64,000 bases of DNA from Hydra vulgaris (lineage: Eukaryota > Cnidaria > Hydrozoa > Anthoathecata > Hydridae), in the NCBI RefSeq assembly GCF_038396675.1, contig NC_088931.1:24686001-24750000 (forward strand), read 5' to 3'. Made by a program: the position numbers and the translations under genes. The notes beneath the pieces are model-generated. The model was not told the DNA's origin, did not search any database, and saw nothing but the letters and a program-made list of their open reading frames with translations. The first letter of the stretch is position 1. Each line of letters begins with the position of its first letter. Shown here one piece after another: positions 36,209 to 47,700 of the stretch.

Positions 36209-36210
<2 letters not shown>
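35533..36210 (+). mobile_element. Minisatellite-bearing dispersed element, copy 1
   Basis: Starts AACCCTTAGATGTTGTCCGA and ends CAACAAACTATAGATC, next to (TA)n on both sides. It contains five 42-bp units (CAGTCGATGTAGCAGCACTC...) at 35653-35845, three AAAAATAAAAACATTTTATT-type units at about 35860-35940, three ATTCAGAATGTTTTAAAAAC units at 35956-36020, and a hairpin ACTTTCGTCCAACACGAAAA/TGTTGGACGAAAGT at 36091-36126. The whole order is repeated at 50839-51472. The superfamily is unknown; I found no transposase and no clear terminal inverted repeat. Confidence 0.75.
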
Positions 36211-36296
<86 letters not shown>

Positions 36297-36297
36297 C
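36208..36297. repeat. (TA)n microsatellite
   Basis: Pure TA array directly after the minisatellite element. Confidence 0.93.
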
Positions 36298-36299
36298 AA

Positions 36300-37860
36300 A
36301 CAATACTCTTTACCACTATATTTTTTTCATTAGAACTGTAATCCTTATAACAAAATTAAACCTTCACATACATGTCAGTGTTGGCTCAAAATTTTAATTT
36401 ATTTTTCTAAATTTCCTAAAAACGAACAAAAATATTAATAGAATCTCTGAAATTTCAAAGAAATAACCAATTTTTTTTAATGTAAATAGCATTAGTATAA
36501 CTTTTTTTTTTTCATATAAAATGCATAAAAAAATAATAAGGCCTCATCCATACACCCATTTTCCTTTAAAAAATAAAATATAAAAAGCCTAATAAAAATA
36601 AAACTGCTAAAGAAAACAAATAAAGCTAAAAGAAAAGCTAAAACAAACAAAATGCAAACAGTTTTAAAAATTAAAAGGAGTGATCATCTCTACTTTATAT
36701 CTAATAAAACTGTAATATATAAATTGCTCAACTATTTCCTATACTTACTTCAAATATAATATGAACTAATGATGATTATTTATCTTAATATGACTCTTAA
36801 CCTAATATTTCTACAATAATAAATAATAAATAAATTCCAAAAGGTAAAAAGTTTTAACTCACTTGACAGATCTTTCTCCCACGACTGCGTGCATTTTGAG
36901 AACGCACTTTTTCAAGTTAAGAAAAGCCTTGTAACTAATTAAAACTACTTTAAAAACGAAAGCAAAACGACGTTGAACGTTGACTCTAGCAATTATATTA
37001 AGATTAACACAGTTTTACATACAATATTTTATAATTCATTAATCAAATTTCTAAACTCAAAGTTTTCTAATATTAAAGGGATTCAGCTAAAGGTGGATTC
37101 TTAAATAGAATATTTTTTATCTTTATAACTGCTTAGTTCTTTTATTTCATACTTTACATCTTTGTTTTTTCTTTTAAAGTTACTCTAGGTTTGTGGTTTC
37201 TGGTAATAAGCTCTATTAGCTATGTATATACATGCAGAAACTGTTTGAACTCTATAGAATTCAACCGGTTTTTGCAGATATTGGTATGTGATCTCTGTAA
37301 AGCTGTTAGCTTCAGGAGATAAATCACTACCAAATTTATTACAAATTGAAAAAAATGTGATTATAAACTTTCTATTACTTTGTGTCTATAGTTTCTAGAT
37401 AGAGCACCTCAATAAATCTAAAAAACAATTTATTGGCAAATATAATAAAAAAATTAGAAAAAATCTTTAAGTTTTTCTAATTTTTTCATTAAATTTGCTT
37501 TATGGATGTATGGATTATTTCAAAAATAAGCTTTTGATTATATGGATTTAAAAATTTTAAGGTTCATTTATTGTAAAAACAAAAAAAATTTTTTTTTCAT
37601 AAATAACTTAGTTATAAAAAAAAAAAAACCTAATTTTATAACAAACCAACCTTAAAGCTTTATAAAGTATAATGAAGAAATCTCATCATCATATATTTTA
37701 AACAAATAAAAAAAATATTTTTAAATTTCTTTTATTTATGTTGTTTTTTAAGAGATTCCATAGTGGTGTGTAGAAATTATGTACATTTTGCAGTTTTTAG
37801 TTTTTTGTATTTTTATAAAACAAAATAAACAGTTTTATAAACTGTTTATTTTGTTTTTGA
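36300..37860. other. Non-coding AT-rich DNA
   Basis: No gene supported. Small hairpin AACAAAATAAACAGTTTATAAACTGTTTATTTTGTT near 37820. The rest is low complexity. Confidence 0.45.
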
Positions 37861-37865
37861 CTTTT

Positions 37866-38700
37866 AAAGGTTCAAACATAGTTTGCTTTTACCCCAGAAA
37901 TTCTCACATCAAAGTTGCATTGTTCCATGATAATGCTAACATTTATTCATGTCTTGATAAGAAGCCAACTCTCTCTGATTGTTTTGGAGGAGGCATTTGA
38001 GCTTAAAAAGGATCTCACTTCTGCTACAGCATGGAGCTCTCACTGGCTAGTGAACTTTAACTCAGATAAAATTCAATTTTTAAACGTTATTGCAATAATT
38101 TGGATTTCCTTACACTTATGAATGCTAATGTAATCAATGAGTCATCTGCCCTTTGTCTTCTAGGATTAACTCTTACTTCCGATCTTTCTAAGAAACCATA
38201 TATCAAATCAATTGCAAAATTAGCATCTACTAAGATTTTATCTTTTCTATCGTGCTCGCCGCTTCACTATACTCAGGATTTAATTCTTTATATCTATAAA
38301 TCTCTAATCCATCTTTGTATGAAATACCGTTGTCATATCAGGAGCAGATATTTAAATGATGTCCTTTCTCTTTTAGACAAATGCAAAAACGCATTGTAAG
38401 CATAGTTGGACCTGCTCTTGCAGCTAATCTATTTAGTCATAGTATTTTTACATAGTCATGACTTTACTTCTCTTTCGCTTTTCTATAAGTACTATAATGG
38501 ACGCTGCTCTAAAGAGCTAGCGCATCTTGTGCAATCTACTAAAATTGATTCAGTGTTAAACGTCATTCAATTAAATCTTATCTTTTTACTGTGACTGTTC
38601 TTTAGTACTCCAAAAATTCTTATTTGTCTATTTTTTCTAGTAACTTCCAACTCTAATAGTGGTTGCTTGCAGGTTTGTTGGAAGTTAAAATATAAAAAAA
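37866..38700 (+). mobile_element. Jockey-like LINE fragment, decayed paralogue of 46600-47985
   Basis: Aligns by eye with the LINE at 46600-47985 from the FADD region onward: FHDNANIYSCLDKKPTLSD replaces the intact [19 protein letters not shown]. It continues through [14 protein letters not shown], [24 protein letters not shown] and FYKYYNGRCSKELAHLV. The 3' end CTTCCAACT..TAGTGGTTGC is the same as in the other copy. Several stops and frameshifts and the lost Asp pair show it is dead. It ends in an A-rich/(AAT)n tail at 38690-38730. Confidence 0.85.
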
Positions 38701-38764
38701 AAAAAATAATAATAATAATAATAGTAACAATAGTAATGATGATGATAATAATAACAATGTTGTT

Positions 38765-39325
38765 GTGAGTTAAGCTCTCAGTGTTCAAACAATTGCGCCG
38801 CGTGATGTAACTTTCACGGGTTATTTTACGGGGGAGAAAAAATTTATACGGTTTAAAATTTTACGGGAAGATTTGCGGGAGAAGGTTTAAAAATTTGTAA
38901 TTTTTAAGTTTATTTAGAAAAATTATTACTTTTAACAATAGTAACATTAACAAAATATGTAAAAATTATTTTTAACACCAATTATGATAACTAATTTTAC
39001 TTTTAACAAAAGTTATAAGAAATAAATTTGACAATTATCATTTGTAAAAATAAATATTGTGTATAATTATTCAATTTGTTTCACAAAATGACATCTATAA
39101 CATGGTATGACAATGTATAGTGTTAGATATATTGTTTAAATTTTTAAATCTCCGAGTTAAGTGCAATGCTGTAGTTATCTTTTGATATAGTCTTATGTTG
39201 ATAAAATTGTACTAATAGCTTTATCTTGGTTCTGTGCTGAATTTAAGTATTGACTTAAATTCAGTTATATTATTTAAATATGTTATATTATTTAAAAAGA
39301 GTGTTTATATTATTAAAAATGATTA
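38765..39325. other. Non-coding AT-rich DNA
   Basis: Includes GACTTAAATTCAG/CTGAATTTAAGTATTGAC inverted words at 39236-39265. No gene. Confidence 0.45.
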
Positions 39326-39334
39326 ATTTATAAA

Positions 39335-39680
39335 TTAAGAAATGAAAAGTCTACGCACCTCCATAAATATTCTGATTAGATGGTACAGGTGCTCAAACAA
39401 AGTTAAAGTTAATTTCTTCAATCACATTGCATTTGTTTATATGACACTGTTTTGTGGAATAATTTTAGGATTTAAAGCAATATCTTATCTTTTTGGTTTT
39501 AAAAAGTATAGCAGTGTCACAATTTTTAGAACTATGGTTGCCAACTTATAATACAATTTTATTTAACTTTAGGTTTAGTTTGAAGAATCAGAGTGTTGTT
39601 TGTGTCAAAACTAATGATGCTACATAAAGGATTAATTAAGTTTTAAGATGTCTATTGAAATAGTTTTTCAACAATATATC
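39335..39680 (+). mobile_element. Possible LINE C-terminal remnant
   Basis: The frame 39342-39551 (IRWYRCSNKVKVNFFNHI, KYSSVTIFRTMVAN) resembles the post-reverse-transcriptase tail of some non-LTR elements, where R.C...VK..LF......Y...L is followed by K....YN..FR.L. A possible continuation (FVSKTNDAT...) follows a frameshift. The match is by recollection of a pattern only. Confidence 0.3.
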
Positions 39681-39691
39681 TGTGTGTGAGT

Positions 39692-39871
39692 CAGTGACGG
39701 ATCCAGGAGTTTTTGGTGATGAGGGGGTGTTAAAAATTTTTTTTGTATTATGTACCATATTTGCGTCTCCTAAAAAAAAAAAGGGTTCAATTTCTGAGTT
39801 ATTTTAGAACTTTCAGATTCTGGTGTAGGTGGGGGGATGCATACCCCCATCTTCCCCTGAATTCATCACTG
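39692..39871. mobile_element. hAT-type MITE with near-perfect 8-bp target duplication
   Basis: The termini CAGTGACGGATCCAGGAG and (read inward from the right) CAGTGATGAATTCAGGGG are classic hAT ends. Flanks GTGTGAGT (39684-39691) and GTGTGTGT (39872-39879) match at 7 of 8 positions. Only 180 bp, non-coding, with a GGGGGTGT word near each end. Confidence 0.85.
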
Positions 39872-39879
39872 GTGTGTGT

Positions 39880-40182
39880 GTGCAAGCTCTTCATTTTTAC
39901 ATAAGGTTTAATAGCTTTTTTATATATTTTACGAAAAGGTTTTATATATTTATAGTTTATAGTAGGATTAAAGCCAGAAAAAAATTAAAAGTTTTTTAAG
40001 TAATAGTTAAAAAAATTCTTTATCTCATAGAGTCTAAAATGTAAAAAAAATAAATAATAAGCAACAAGGGAATAGAATTAAAAATTTGATAAAAATGTTT
40101 TTAATCTAAAATGTGTTTTCCCCCGCCAAAACTTTAAGTTAATATATGTACACTTTGATATGCCTATGACTATATCAGTTTT
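39880..40182. other. Non-coding AT-rich DNA
   Basis: No gene or repeat recognised. Confidence 0.5.
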
Positions 40183-40406
<224 letters not shown>

Positions 40407-40635
40407 TCAAATATTTTTGTCCACTTAGCGTTGCAAATAACATAATGAATAAATGAATAATGTAATTCTGTAATTCCAAAATAGCTATCTGTGGGATTCA
40501 GGCAAGTACTATATCAAACATTAATTCTTAGTCAATGTATGTACTGAAGCCCCTGCAGATGCCTATTTCAATATGATTTCATCAATAACGTTTTTTCCAA
40601 GATTAATTATGCAAAGGTATTTGTATATATATATT

Positions 40636-40652
40636 TGTTATAATTTTTAGAA
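40636..40652 (+). promoter_or_regulatory. Splice-acceptor-like site before the ferrochelatase start
   Basis: TTGTTATAATTTTTAG ends at 40650, three bases before the start ATG. It fits a 3' splice site for a 5'-UTR intron or for spliced-leader addition, which is known in Hydra. Which of the two applies is not visible here. Confidence 0.45.
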
Positions 40653-40653
40653 A

Positions 40654-41823
40654 ATGTTTCTACTTTTTCGAAAAGTAAAATCAATCCCTTATTTTTATAC
40701 TACAAAATTGGCACATGTTAACTTAACTTCTACCTCTCAAGCTCCACAGACAGGAATAATGATGCTAAATATGGGTGGTCCGTCTACACTTGATGAAGTT
40801 GGATCATTTCTGAGTAGATTGTTTCATGATAAAGATCTTATTCCTTTACCTGCTCAAAAGCAACTTGCTCCTTTAATTGCTGCTAGAAGAACACCTAAAA
40901 TTGTTGAACAATATCGTAAAATAGGAGGAGGCTCACCAATTAGAAAATGGACTGAAATACAGGGACAAGCCCTTATAAAATTATTAGATAAAATGTCTCC
41001 AGAAACTGCTCCGCATAAATTTTATATTGGATTTAGGTATGCAGACCCATTAACTGAATATAGTTTAAGTGAAATGGAAAGAGATGGAATAAAGCGAGCT
41101 ATTGCATTTACACAATATCCACAATACTCTTGCTCAACAACAGGAAGTAGTTTAAATGCAATTTATCGTTATTATAATAAACTTAATGTTCCATCAAGTA
41201 TTGAGTGGAGTGTTATAGATAGATGGCCTACTCATTATGGTTTAATCCAAGCATTTGCACAAACTATTGTTCAAGAATTAGAAAAGTTTCCTTCAAATGT
41301 TAAGGATGATGTTGTTATTTTATTTTCAGCTCACTCACTGCCAATGAGTGTTGTTAATCGAGGAGATCCTTACCCTCAAGAGGTAAGTGCAACAGTACAA
41401 TCTGTTATGGAAATGTTGAAATTTCGAAATCAGTACAGGCTATGTTGGCAGTCAAAAGTTGGTCCATTACCCTGGTTAGGTCCACAGACAGAAGACTCCA
41501 TAAAAGGCTTGGTAAAGAACGGAAGAAAAAATATATTGTTAGTACCCATAGCATTTACATCTGATCATATTGAAACTTTGCATGAGTTAGATCTTGAATA
41601 TGCTGATGAGCTTGCTAAAGAAATAGGTGTTGAAAATATCAGAAGATCTGCAGCAATGAATGACAACAGTATTTTTGTTCAAGCTTTAGCAGATTTAGTT
41701 CGTAAACATATATATTCTGGAGAAACTTGTTCTAAACAGCTGTTGCTAAAATGTCCAATGTGTGTTAATGTAGCTTGTGGTCCTATGAGAGACTTTTTTG
41801 CAAGTCGTGGTTTAAAAAAATGA
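40654..41823 (+). CDS. FECH: Ferrochelatase, mitochondrial (single exon)
   Basis: 389 residues. The enzyme inserts ferrous iron into protoporphyrin IX, the last step of haem synthesis, at the matrix side of the mitochondrial inner membrane. Residues 1 to about 33 (basic and hydroxylated, few acidic) fit a presequence; the core starts at [11 protein letters not shown]. Key residues sit exactly 36 positions before their human equivalents: His227 (FSAHSLP; human His263) and Glu307 ([11 protein letters not shown]; human Glu343) of the active site, and the 2Fe-2S ligands Cys160 (SCSTTGSS), Cys367, Cys370 and Cys375 (CPMCVNVAC; human 196, 403, 406, 411). The length is normal for animal enzymes without extensions. 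The whole coding region is one uninterrupted frame, whereas vertebrate FECH has many introns. The frame is intact and should be functional. The start chosen is the first ATG after the acceptor-like site at 40650. Confidence 0.97.
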   Translation: MFLLFRKVKSIPYFYTTKLAHVNLTSTSQAPQTGIMMLNMGGPSTLDEVGSFLSRLFHDKDLIPLPAQKQLAPLIAARRTPKIVEQYRKIGGGSPIRKWTEIQGQALIKLLDKMSPETAPHKFYIGFRYADPLTEYSLSEMERDGIKRAIAFTQYPQYSCSTTGSSLNAIYRYYNKLNVPSSIEWSVIDRWPTHYGLIQAFAQTIVQELEKFPSNVKDDVVILFSAHSLPMSVVNRGDPYPQEVSATVQSVMEMLKFRNQYRLCWQSKVGPLPWLGPQTEDSIKGLVKNGRKNILLVPIAFTSDHIETLHELDLEYADELAKEIGVENIRRSAAMNDNSIFVQALADLVRKHIYSGETCSKQLLLKCPMCVNVACGPMRDFFASRGLKK

Positions 41824-42436
41824 TTTACAACTTTTAAAATTAACTTTTTTAACTTTTTGTTTAGTGTGGTTTAGTTTTTAAATTTAAAACAAAAGTTTTT
41901 ATTGTTGAGTATTTATATTTAGGGATTATTTATATTTTTGTATGTTTTTGTTTTTTGAAGAAAAAATATTATTTAAGGAGGAAGTACGTCTAAAATACAA
42001 AAACTCATATTCAGACGTCGAAATTGATTTTGTAATATGTAATTTGTCTAAATTTCAGAATTAAAAATAATTAAAATAGTGGTATTGCTATCATAGCAAT
42101 GCTATGGTAACCAAGAAATTATAAAAAAATACCAAAAAAAAAGTTCATACCCATTTACCTTATTCAAAGGGTCGTATTTATTATAATCATCTCATTGCAT
42201 TTTCTTGCAACTAATACTTCAAACTGCGATCTGAACTATTATTAAGATATATCTTTCAATACTTTTAACAATCCTCATTGAATTTTTTTCTATTTTCTTG
42301 GACGACTCATGATTTTCCAAAATCCAATAATCCAAAAAAAATAAAGTTGTTTTTAAATTCGATTGTAGCCATACTTTGTTTCTATATTTCATTGAGGCAT
42401 TTTTTTATATTTGTCTGGTGATGCAAAGATTTACAT
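41824..42436. other. Ferrochelatase 3' flank
   Basis: Presumed 3' UTR and downstream DNA, AT-rich. A small hairpin GCTATCATAGCAATGCTATGG-like sequence lies at 42088. No clear polyadenylation signal was fixed. Confidence 0.4.
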
Positions 42437-43345
42437 AACTAAGACTCTTCACCTGGTTTAAATATTGATTTGTCTGTTGCTTTATCTTTCTAAAATTACC
42501 TGTTTTTAGTTGTATGGTGAGTGTGCAGTTATTTTGATGTTTTTAGTTGTATGGTGAGTGTGCAGTTATTTTCTTTTAATGAAGCAGCATAAAAAAGTAT
42601 AACATGAATTAATTTCTTCATGTTTTGTAGTATGTTTTTATTACTGCAATTTTATAATAATTCTTAAGTTTGTCAATAGTTTTGAAGCTTTTCAATAAGT
42701 CTCTTAATTAACTTTCCACACCCACAGTTGTTTTTTACGTTTTCTTTAAGTGTTTAGACCTGTTTCAACTCATTTTTGAATGTGTCTTGCACATTATAAT
42801 TTTTTAACCTCAATACCAATAAAATAAACTTCATGGCATGGGTTTTACTGTCACCATCTTTATAAAATTCAAAGTAGTGTAATCTATGTTCTTTGACTAA
42901 CTATTAAGTATATGCCTGGTTCCAGACACTTCCATGCTTTCTGCAGAGCTAATACAAACTATTATATTTGTGCCAGTTTTTTAGCTCTCTGGATTCTTAT
43001 ATTTTAGATTTTCACATAGTTAACATTGCTTACAAAGTCTACTCATCGTTTCAATGTTGAAAACTTTTCCATTGACATTGTTGTCACAACTTCATTTAAT
43101 AAACTGTATCCTTGGCGTTGCCAAGTTGAAATTCTCAAAAAATCAACAATGTTATTGCTATTACCTTTTATTTCTTTTGCTGCCAAAAATGTTTCTCTTT
43201 AGCAACTGTAGCCGCCAATTTTACTTTGTTGTAACTTTATACTGATAGGACATGGGAGGTTCATTATTGCAAAAACCTTTTATGTTCTGAATACTGCTGC
43301 CCAATTGATCTCCATGCTATTCAAAATGCAAAGAGTAATATCAGT
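42437..43345 (-). mobile_element. Mutator-like transposase pseudogene
   Basis: Read on the minus strand, broken frames keep the order of the Mutator-like transposase domain found in many invertebrate elements: EINWAAVF near 43315, IMNLPCP near 43250, SMEVSGTRHIL near 42960-42930, YKDGDSKTHAMKF near 42860-42820, NCGCGKLIKRLIEKLQNY near 42735-42685, NMKKLIHVILFYAASLKEN near 42630-42570 and KDKATDKSIFKPGEES near 42480-42437. The usual family pattern is GDGDS.., then KLECVGHVQKR, then L...I..LQNYYG.AI, then MK.A....L.H.ASS..NP. Numerous stops and frameshifts show it is dead; no long frame survives. Confidence 0.7.
42503..42574. repeat. Tandem duplication, about 36 bp x2
   Basis: TTTTAGTTGTATGGTGAGTG followed by TGCAGTTATTT occurs twice in direct succession, inside the Mutator-like remnant. 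Confidence 0.85.
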
Positions 43346-44746
43346 GCAATTACAAATATTTGATGTATAGAACTCATTTTCACAGTTTGTGCTCAACATT
43401 AAATTTAAAGCATATTCTTTTTTTTTTCCTTTTTTTTTTCCTTTTTTTTGATAATGTTTTCTTTAACCAAGTAAACCTTTGCATCATAGAGCTATAAAAA
43501 AATACGCAATGGATCAAGAAAATTTGATTTAACCAAAGTAGATTATTTAAATATAAACAAAATAAAATCTGCTTTATAAGTTAGTTTGTAAAGTTTGGTG
43601 AGCCTTGGACAAAATCAAAAAGGCAAGAATTCTATTGTTGCTATATTGGTTGTTAGGGTCAAATGATTATAATTCAAAAAAATGAATTTGTTCCACTCTC
43701 TTAATATTTATTACAAAATCTCTGAATCCCATTTTGCTCTTCAAAAATTTTCACTTTTCAAACAAAATTTTTTTAAATTAATTTTTTGATAATTTTATGA
43801 GGTGCTTCCCTTAATGAGTATTAAATATGGATTATATGGGGTACTTCCTTAAATAACTATTAAATATGGATTTGAAATATACTTTATATTACAGATGCAT
43901 TTATGATTGTTTTACCTCTGTAGACTACTGTGTTGCTGTATTACTATATTTACTTGCTACATAACATCATCATATATAATTAGTATATTTTTTAACTATA
44001 AATTTATTCATAATTTAATAATATATTAAATCTATGAAACAAAAATTTTTTTGTGAATTTGATTTTAATTTGTTTTTTCTTGCTTATTGTTTGTTTGTTG
44101 AATATGATTAAAGTTTCTGGTATATTATAAAAAGTTAGTGTTTGTTTTATTGTTTTATTTTTTTTAATTACCAATGGATGTGAAGTCATCTCTGTTGTCA
44201 TGGATGTGAATCTCTGTTGTAATGGATGTGAAGTCATCTCTGTTCAAGTTGTTTACTTTTAATATTGTAAAATAAATCATTAATACTTAAGTTAGTATGA
44301 CTCTTAAGATTTATATAAATGTTTTAAAATACAATTCAATACGTTGATTAAAGTTTACATTATTTAAAGCTTTGTTGTATTATGTTGTATTGAACAACAT
44401 TTTTTTATGTAATATGGTCATAAGTCATTGGTGTGCGTGTTTTTGTTTTGTTTTTATTTTTAATATTGTAAATATTTTTAGTCCAGGTTGTTGACATTCA
44501 TTTAAAAAGTATCTTGCAGCATAAATTATAAATATATAACATTAGTTGTATTGATAATTTTACAATATTGACTTGTGATTTTTCTGGTTAAATAATCTGC
44601 ATCACTTATAGATATTTAAACTTAAAAAAACACCACAGAAATTAATCAAAGATGCGTGTATCACTGTTTATCAATAAAGTTTCCATAGTAACAAAAGTTT
44701 ATATATATTCAATATAGTTGATAAAACTTTTTCTAAAATAGTGCTA
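43346..44746. other. Spacer and presumed 5' flank of the MSL3-like gene
   Basis: AT-rich. A tandem GGATGTGAAGTCATCTCTGT-type repeat (about three units) lies at 44173-44245. TTTTTTTTCC runs occur at 43420-43450. The last part is presumably promoter and 5' UTR for the ATG at 44747, with no clear core element. Confidence 0.45.
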
Positions 44747-47700
44747 ATGGCAGAGCTAAATAAAATCGAAAAGGATAAAGATTCATTTACTGTTAATGAT
44801 TTAGTATTGTGTTATGAGCCAGATCCTCATAAAGCAAGAGTTTTATATGAAGCCAAGGTAAATTGTTTTTGTTTCTTGTTTTAAAAAAAGTTATTGAATG
44901 AAACTTCAACAAGTGTTTAGGAAAGGTTTGTAGAAACTAAAGGTAAAATAATGATAAATTTATTTTTTAATTTTTACTCAACTATTTTAAATGTATTTTA
45001 AATTACATTTATAAAATGTATATAGATCCATAGTTTTTAAAATTTTTTTTTGAACCAAAGTGTAAATGGTGAAAAATTTGGTATCAAAAATTTATAAAGA
45101 TTTATAAAAAAAAAAAGTTGAAGTGTCTATTAAAATCAAAAACTTTAAAATTCAAAATGTATCAAAAACAATTTATTATCATAAGTAATTCAAAAAAAAA
45201 GGCAGTTTTGATCCAAACTTGAAGAACTAATTATTAAAAAATATTTATTTAAAACAATAGTAAAATTCAGTATATTTTTTTTTACTTAAGCTGAGATTTA
45301 ATTTTTGTTCATAGCAGATTTTAGTCACCATCATCTTCAATAGTTTTTCATAAGATTTCAAATTTATCTTGGCACATTTTATAATTTAAAGTAATTATTT
45401 GTAATTGACCAATATGCTTAATTGGCCACTTCAGCTCTGAGAAACTTCACTAAGTGTATCAATTAAGATAATTGCATTAGTTTATGCTAAAATGGTATTT
45501 GTCAAAAAATAATATTTGATATTTGATAAAATTAATTATTTCATATGTATATATGATTAGAGATGTGTCAGAACCAGTTTTTGCTGAGTCCTTGATCCTG
45601 GGTACTGGGAAGAAAATACTGAAAATGAGTCCAAGTACACCATTATAAAAAGTTGGAATAAAAGCTTGTGAACTCTAAAGCGTTGTATTGTTTTCACAAA
45701 ATAACGCTGATTAATTTGCATTAATTAAATTTGCCTAAATTTATTTTAAATATTTACACGCGAGGTCACAAATTCAAATTACACAAACTAAAATGTAAAC
45801 TTGTCCGTAAATCCAAAAATATCAAGAACTTTAAAATTAAAATTAGCTCTATCAACTTCAAAAAATTCTCTTCTTAAAAAGTTTGCTCACATAATAAAAG
45901 GCAAATATCCATAAAAATCAGTTTCCTTCTTGCAATAAATTCTAGTTATTTTGCAAAATATATATTTTTAAATATTTTAAGTGAGACACATCAATTTTGA
46001 GTAAAAAGGGCTTTGTGATTATTGACTCTATAACACTCTTAGACTTATATCAAGAAGTTTATTGGTTGAAATTGAAACTAAGAGTAATCCTGGTGATAAT
46101 GTTTTGACACAATTTAAAGTACCACTTAAATAAATAGTTACAGCACTTTAGGCTAATGATGATTAAAAGTTTCTTTTAAGATACCTGGTGCTGGGTACTG
46201 CAACAAAATGGCTGATTCCGGGTACCAGGGAAAACAGCCAAATTACTGGGTCTGAACTGGGTACCTGGCATGTCACTATATATGACATGTCTTGTGTAAA
46301 ATAACTAATTTTATTTTAATACTATGTTGATATATAATTTAGTGTTAAAATTAGGATGTGAAGTCCTATCGATTTTTAGGGGCTCAGAAACTCCTTGGAC
46401 TCCGGGCTCTGAGTTTTTTTTTTTTTTTATTGAACTAATTAACCAGAGTTTTTAGAGGTGAAATTGTCCCTGAAACCCTGAGTAAACTACATGAAGTTTC
46501 AATTATGATGTAAAATATTATAATTTGTTATTGATTTCATTTCTTTGCTCAAAAAATAACTTTCTTTTAGGAAAAATTTCTTTTAGGTTGAAGATATTTC
46601 TACTAATATACTTTGGATATCCTATCATAAGCAAGGTTTTTGAGTCTTTAATTAACAAACACAAATTTCTCATCTTGAATCTAATAACTTACTTTCTGAC
46701 CATTAATATGGATTTCGATCTTCTTGTTCTACAGCTGATTTGCTAATAGTAACAACTGATAAGTTTTATCGTGCATTAGATAAAGGTGGAGAGGTAAAGG
46801 CCATCGCTCTTGACATTTCAAAAGCTTTTGATAAAGTTTGGCATGCTGGTCTACTCCATAAGCTTTCTTCTTATGGTGTATCCGGCAACATCTTTAAGAT
46901 TATTGAATCCTTCCTTTCCAATTGTAGTATAAAAGTTTTCCTCGATGGACAGCACTCTACTTCTTATTCTGTAACTTCAGGGGTTCCTCAAGGTTCTATC
47001 CTTGGCCCTATACTCTTTTTAATTTACATTAACGATCTTCCAGATATTCTCACCTCTAAGGTGGCATTGTTTGCTGATGATACTACCCTTTATTTTTGTC
47101 CTGATAAGAAACCAACACCCTCTGATTGCTTGGAGGGGGCATTTGAGCTTGAAAAGGATCTCACTTCTGCTACAGCATGGGGCTCACAGTGGCTGGTGAA
47201 TTTTAATTCAGATAAAACTCAATTTTTTTCAGCCAATCGTCATTGCAATAATTTAGATCTTCCTATATTTATAAACGGTGATGTACTCAATGAGTCATCT
47301 ACTCTTCATCTTCTAGGATTAACTCTTACTTCCAATCTTTCTTGGAAACCATATATCAAATCAGTTGCAAAATTAGCATCTGCTAAGGTTGCATCTCTTT
47401 ATCGAGCTAGTCACTTTCTTATTTCGGATTCTATTCTCTATCTCTATAAATCTCAAATCTGGCCTTGTATGGAATATTGTTGCCATATCTGGGGCGGTTC
47501 TTCCAATGATGCCCTTTCTCTTTTAGACAAGGTGCAAAAACGCATTGTAAACATAGTTGGACCTGCTCTTGCAGCCAACCTCCAACCATTGTCACATCGT
47601 CGTAATGTTGCTTCTCTTTCTCTTTTCTACAAATACTATAATGGGCACTGCTCTAAAGAGCTTGCGTCTCTTGTGCCATCTACTAAAATGTATTCTCGTG

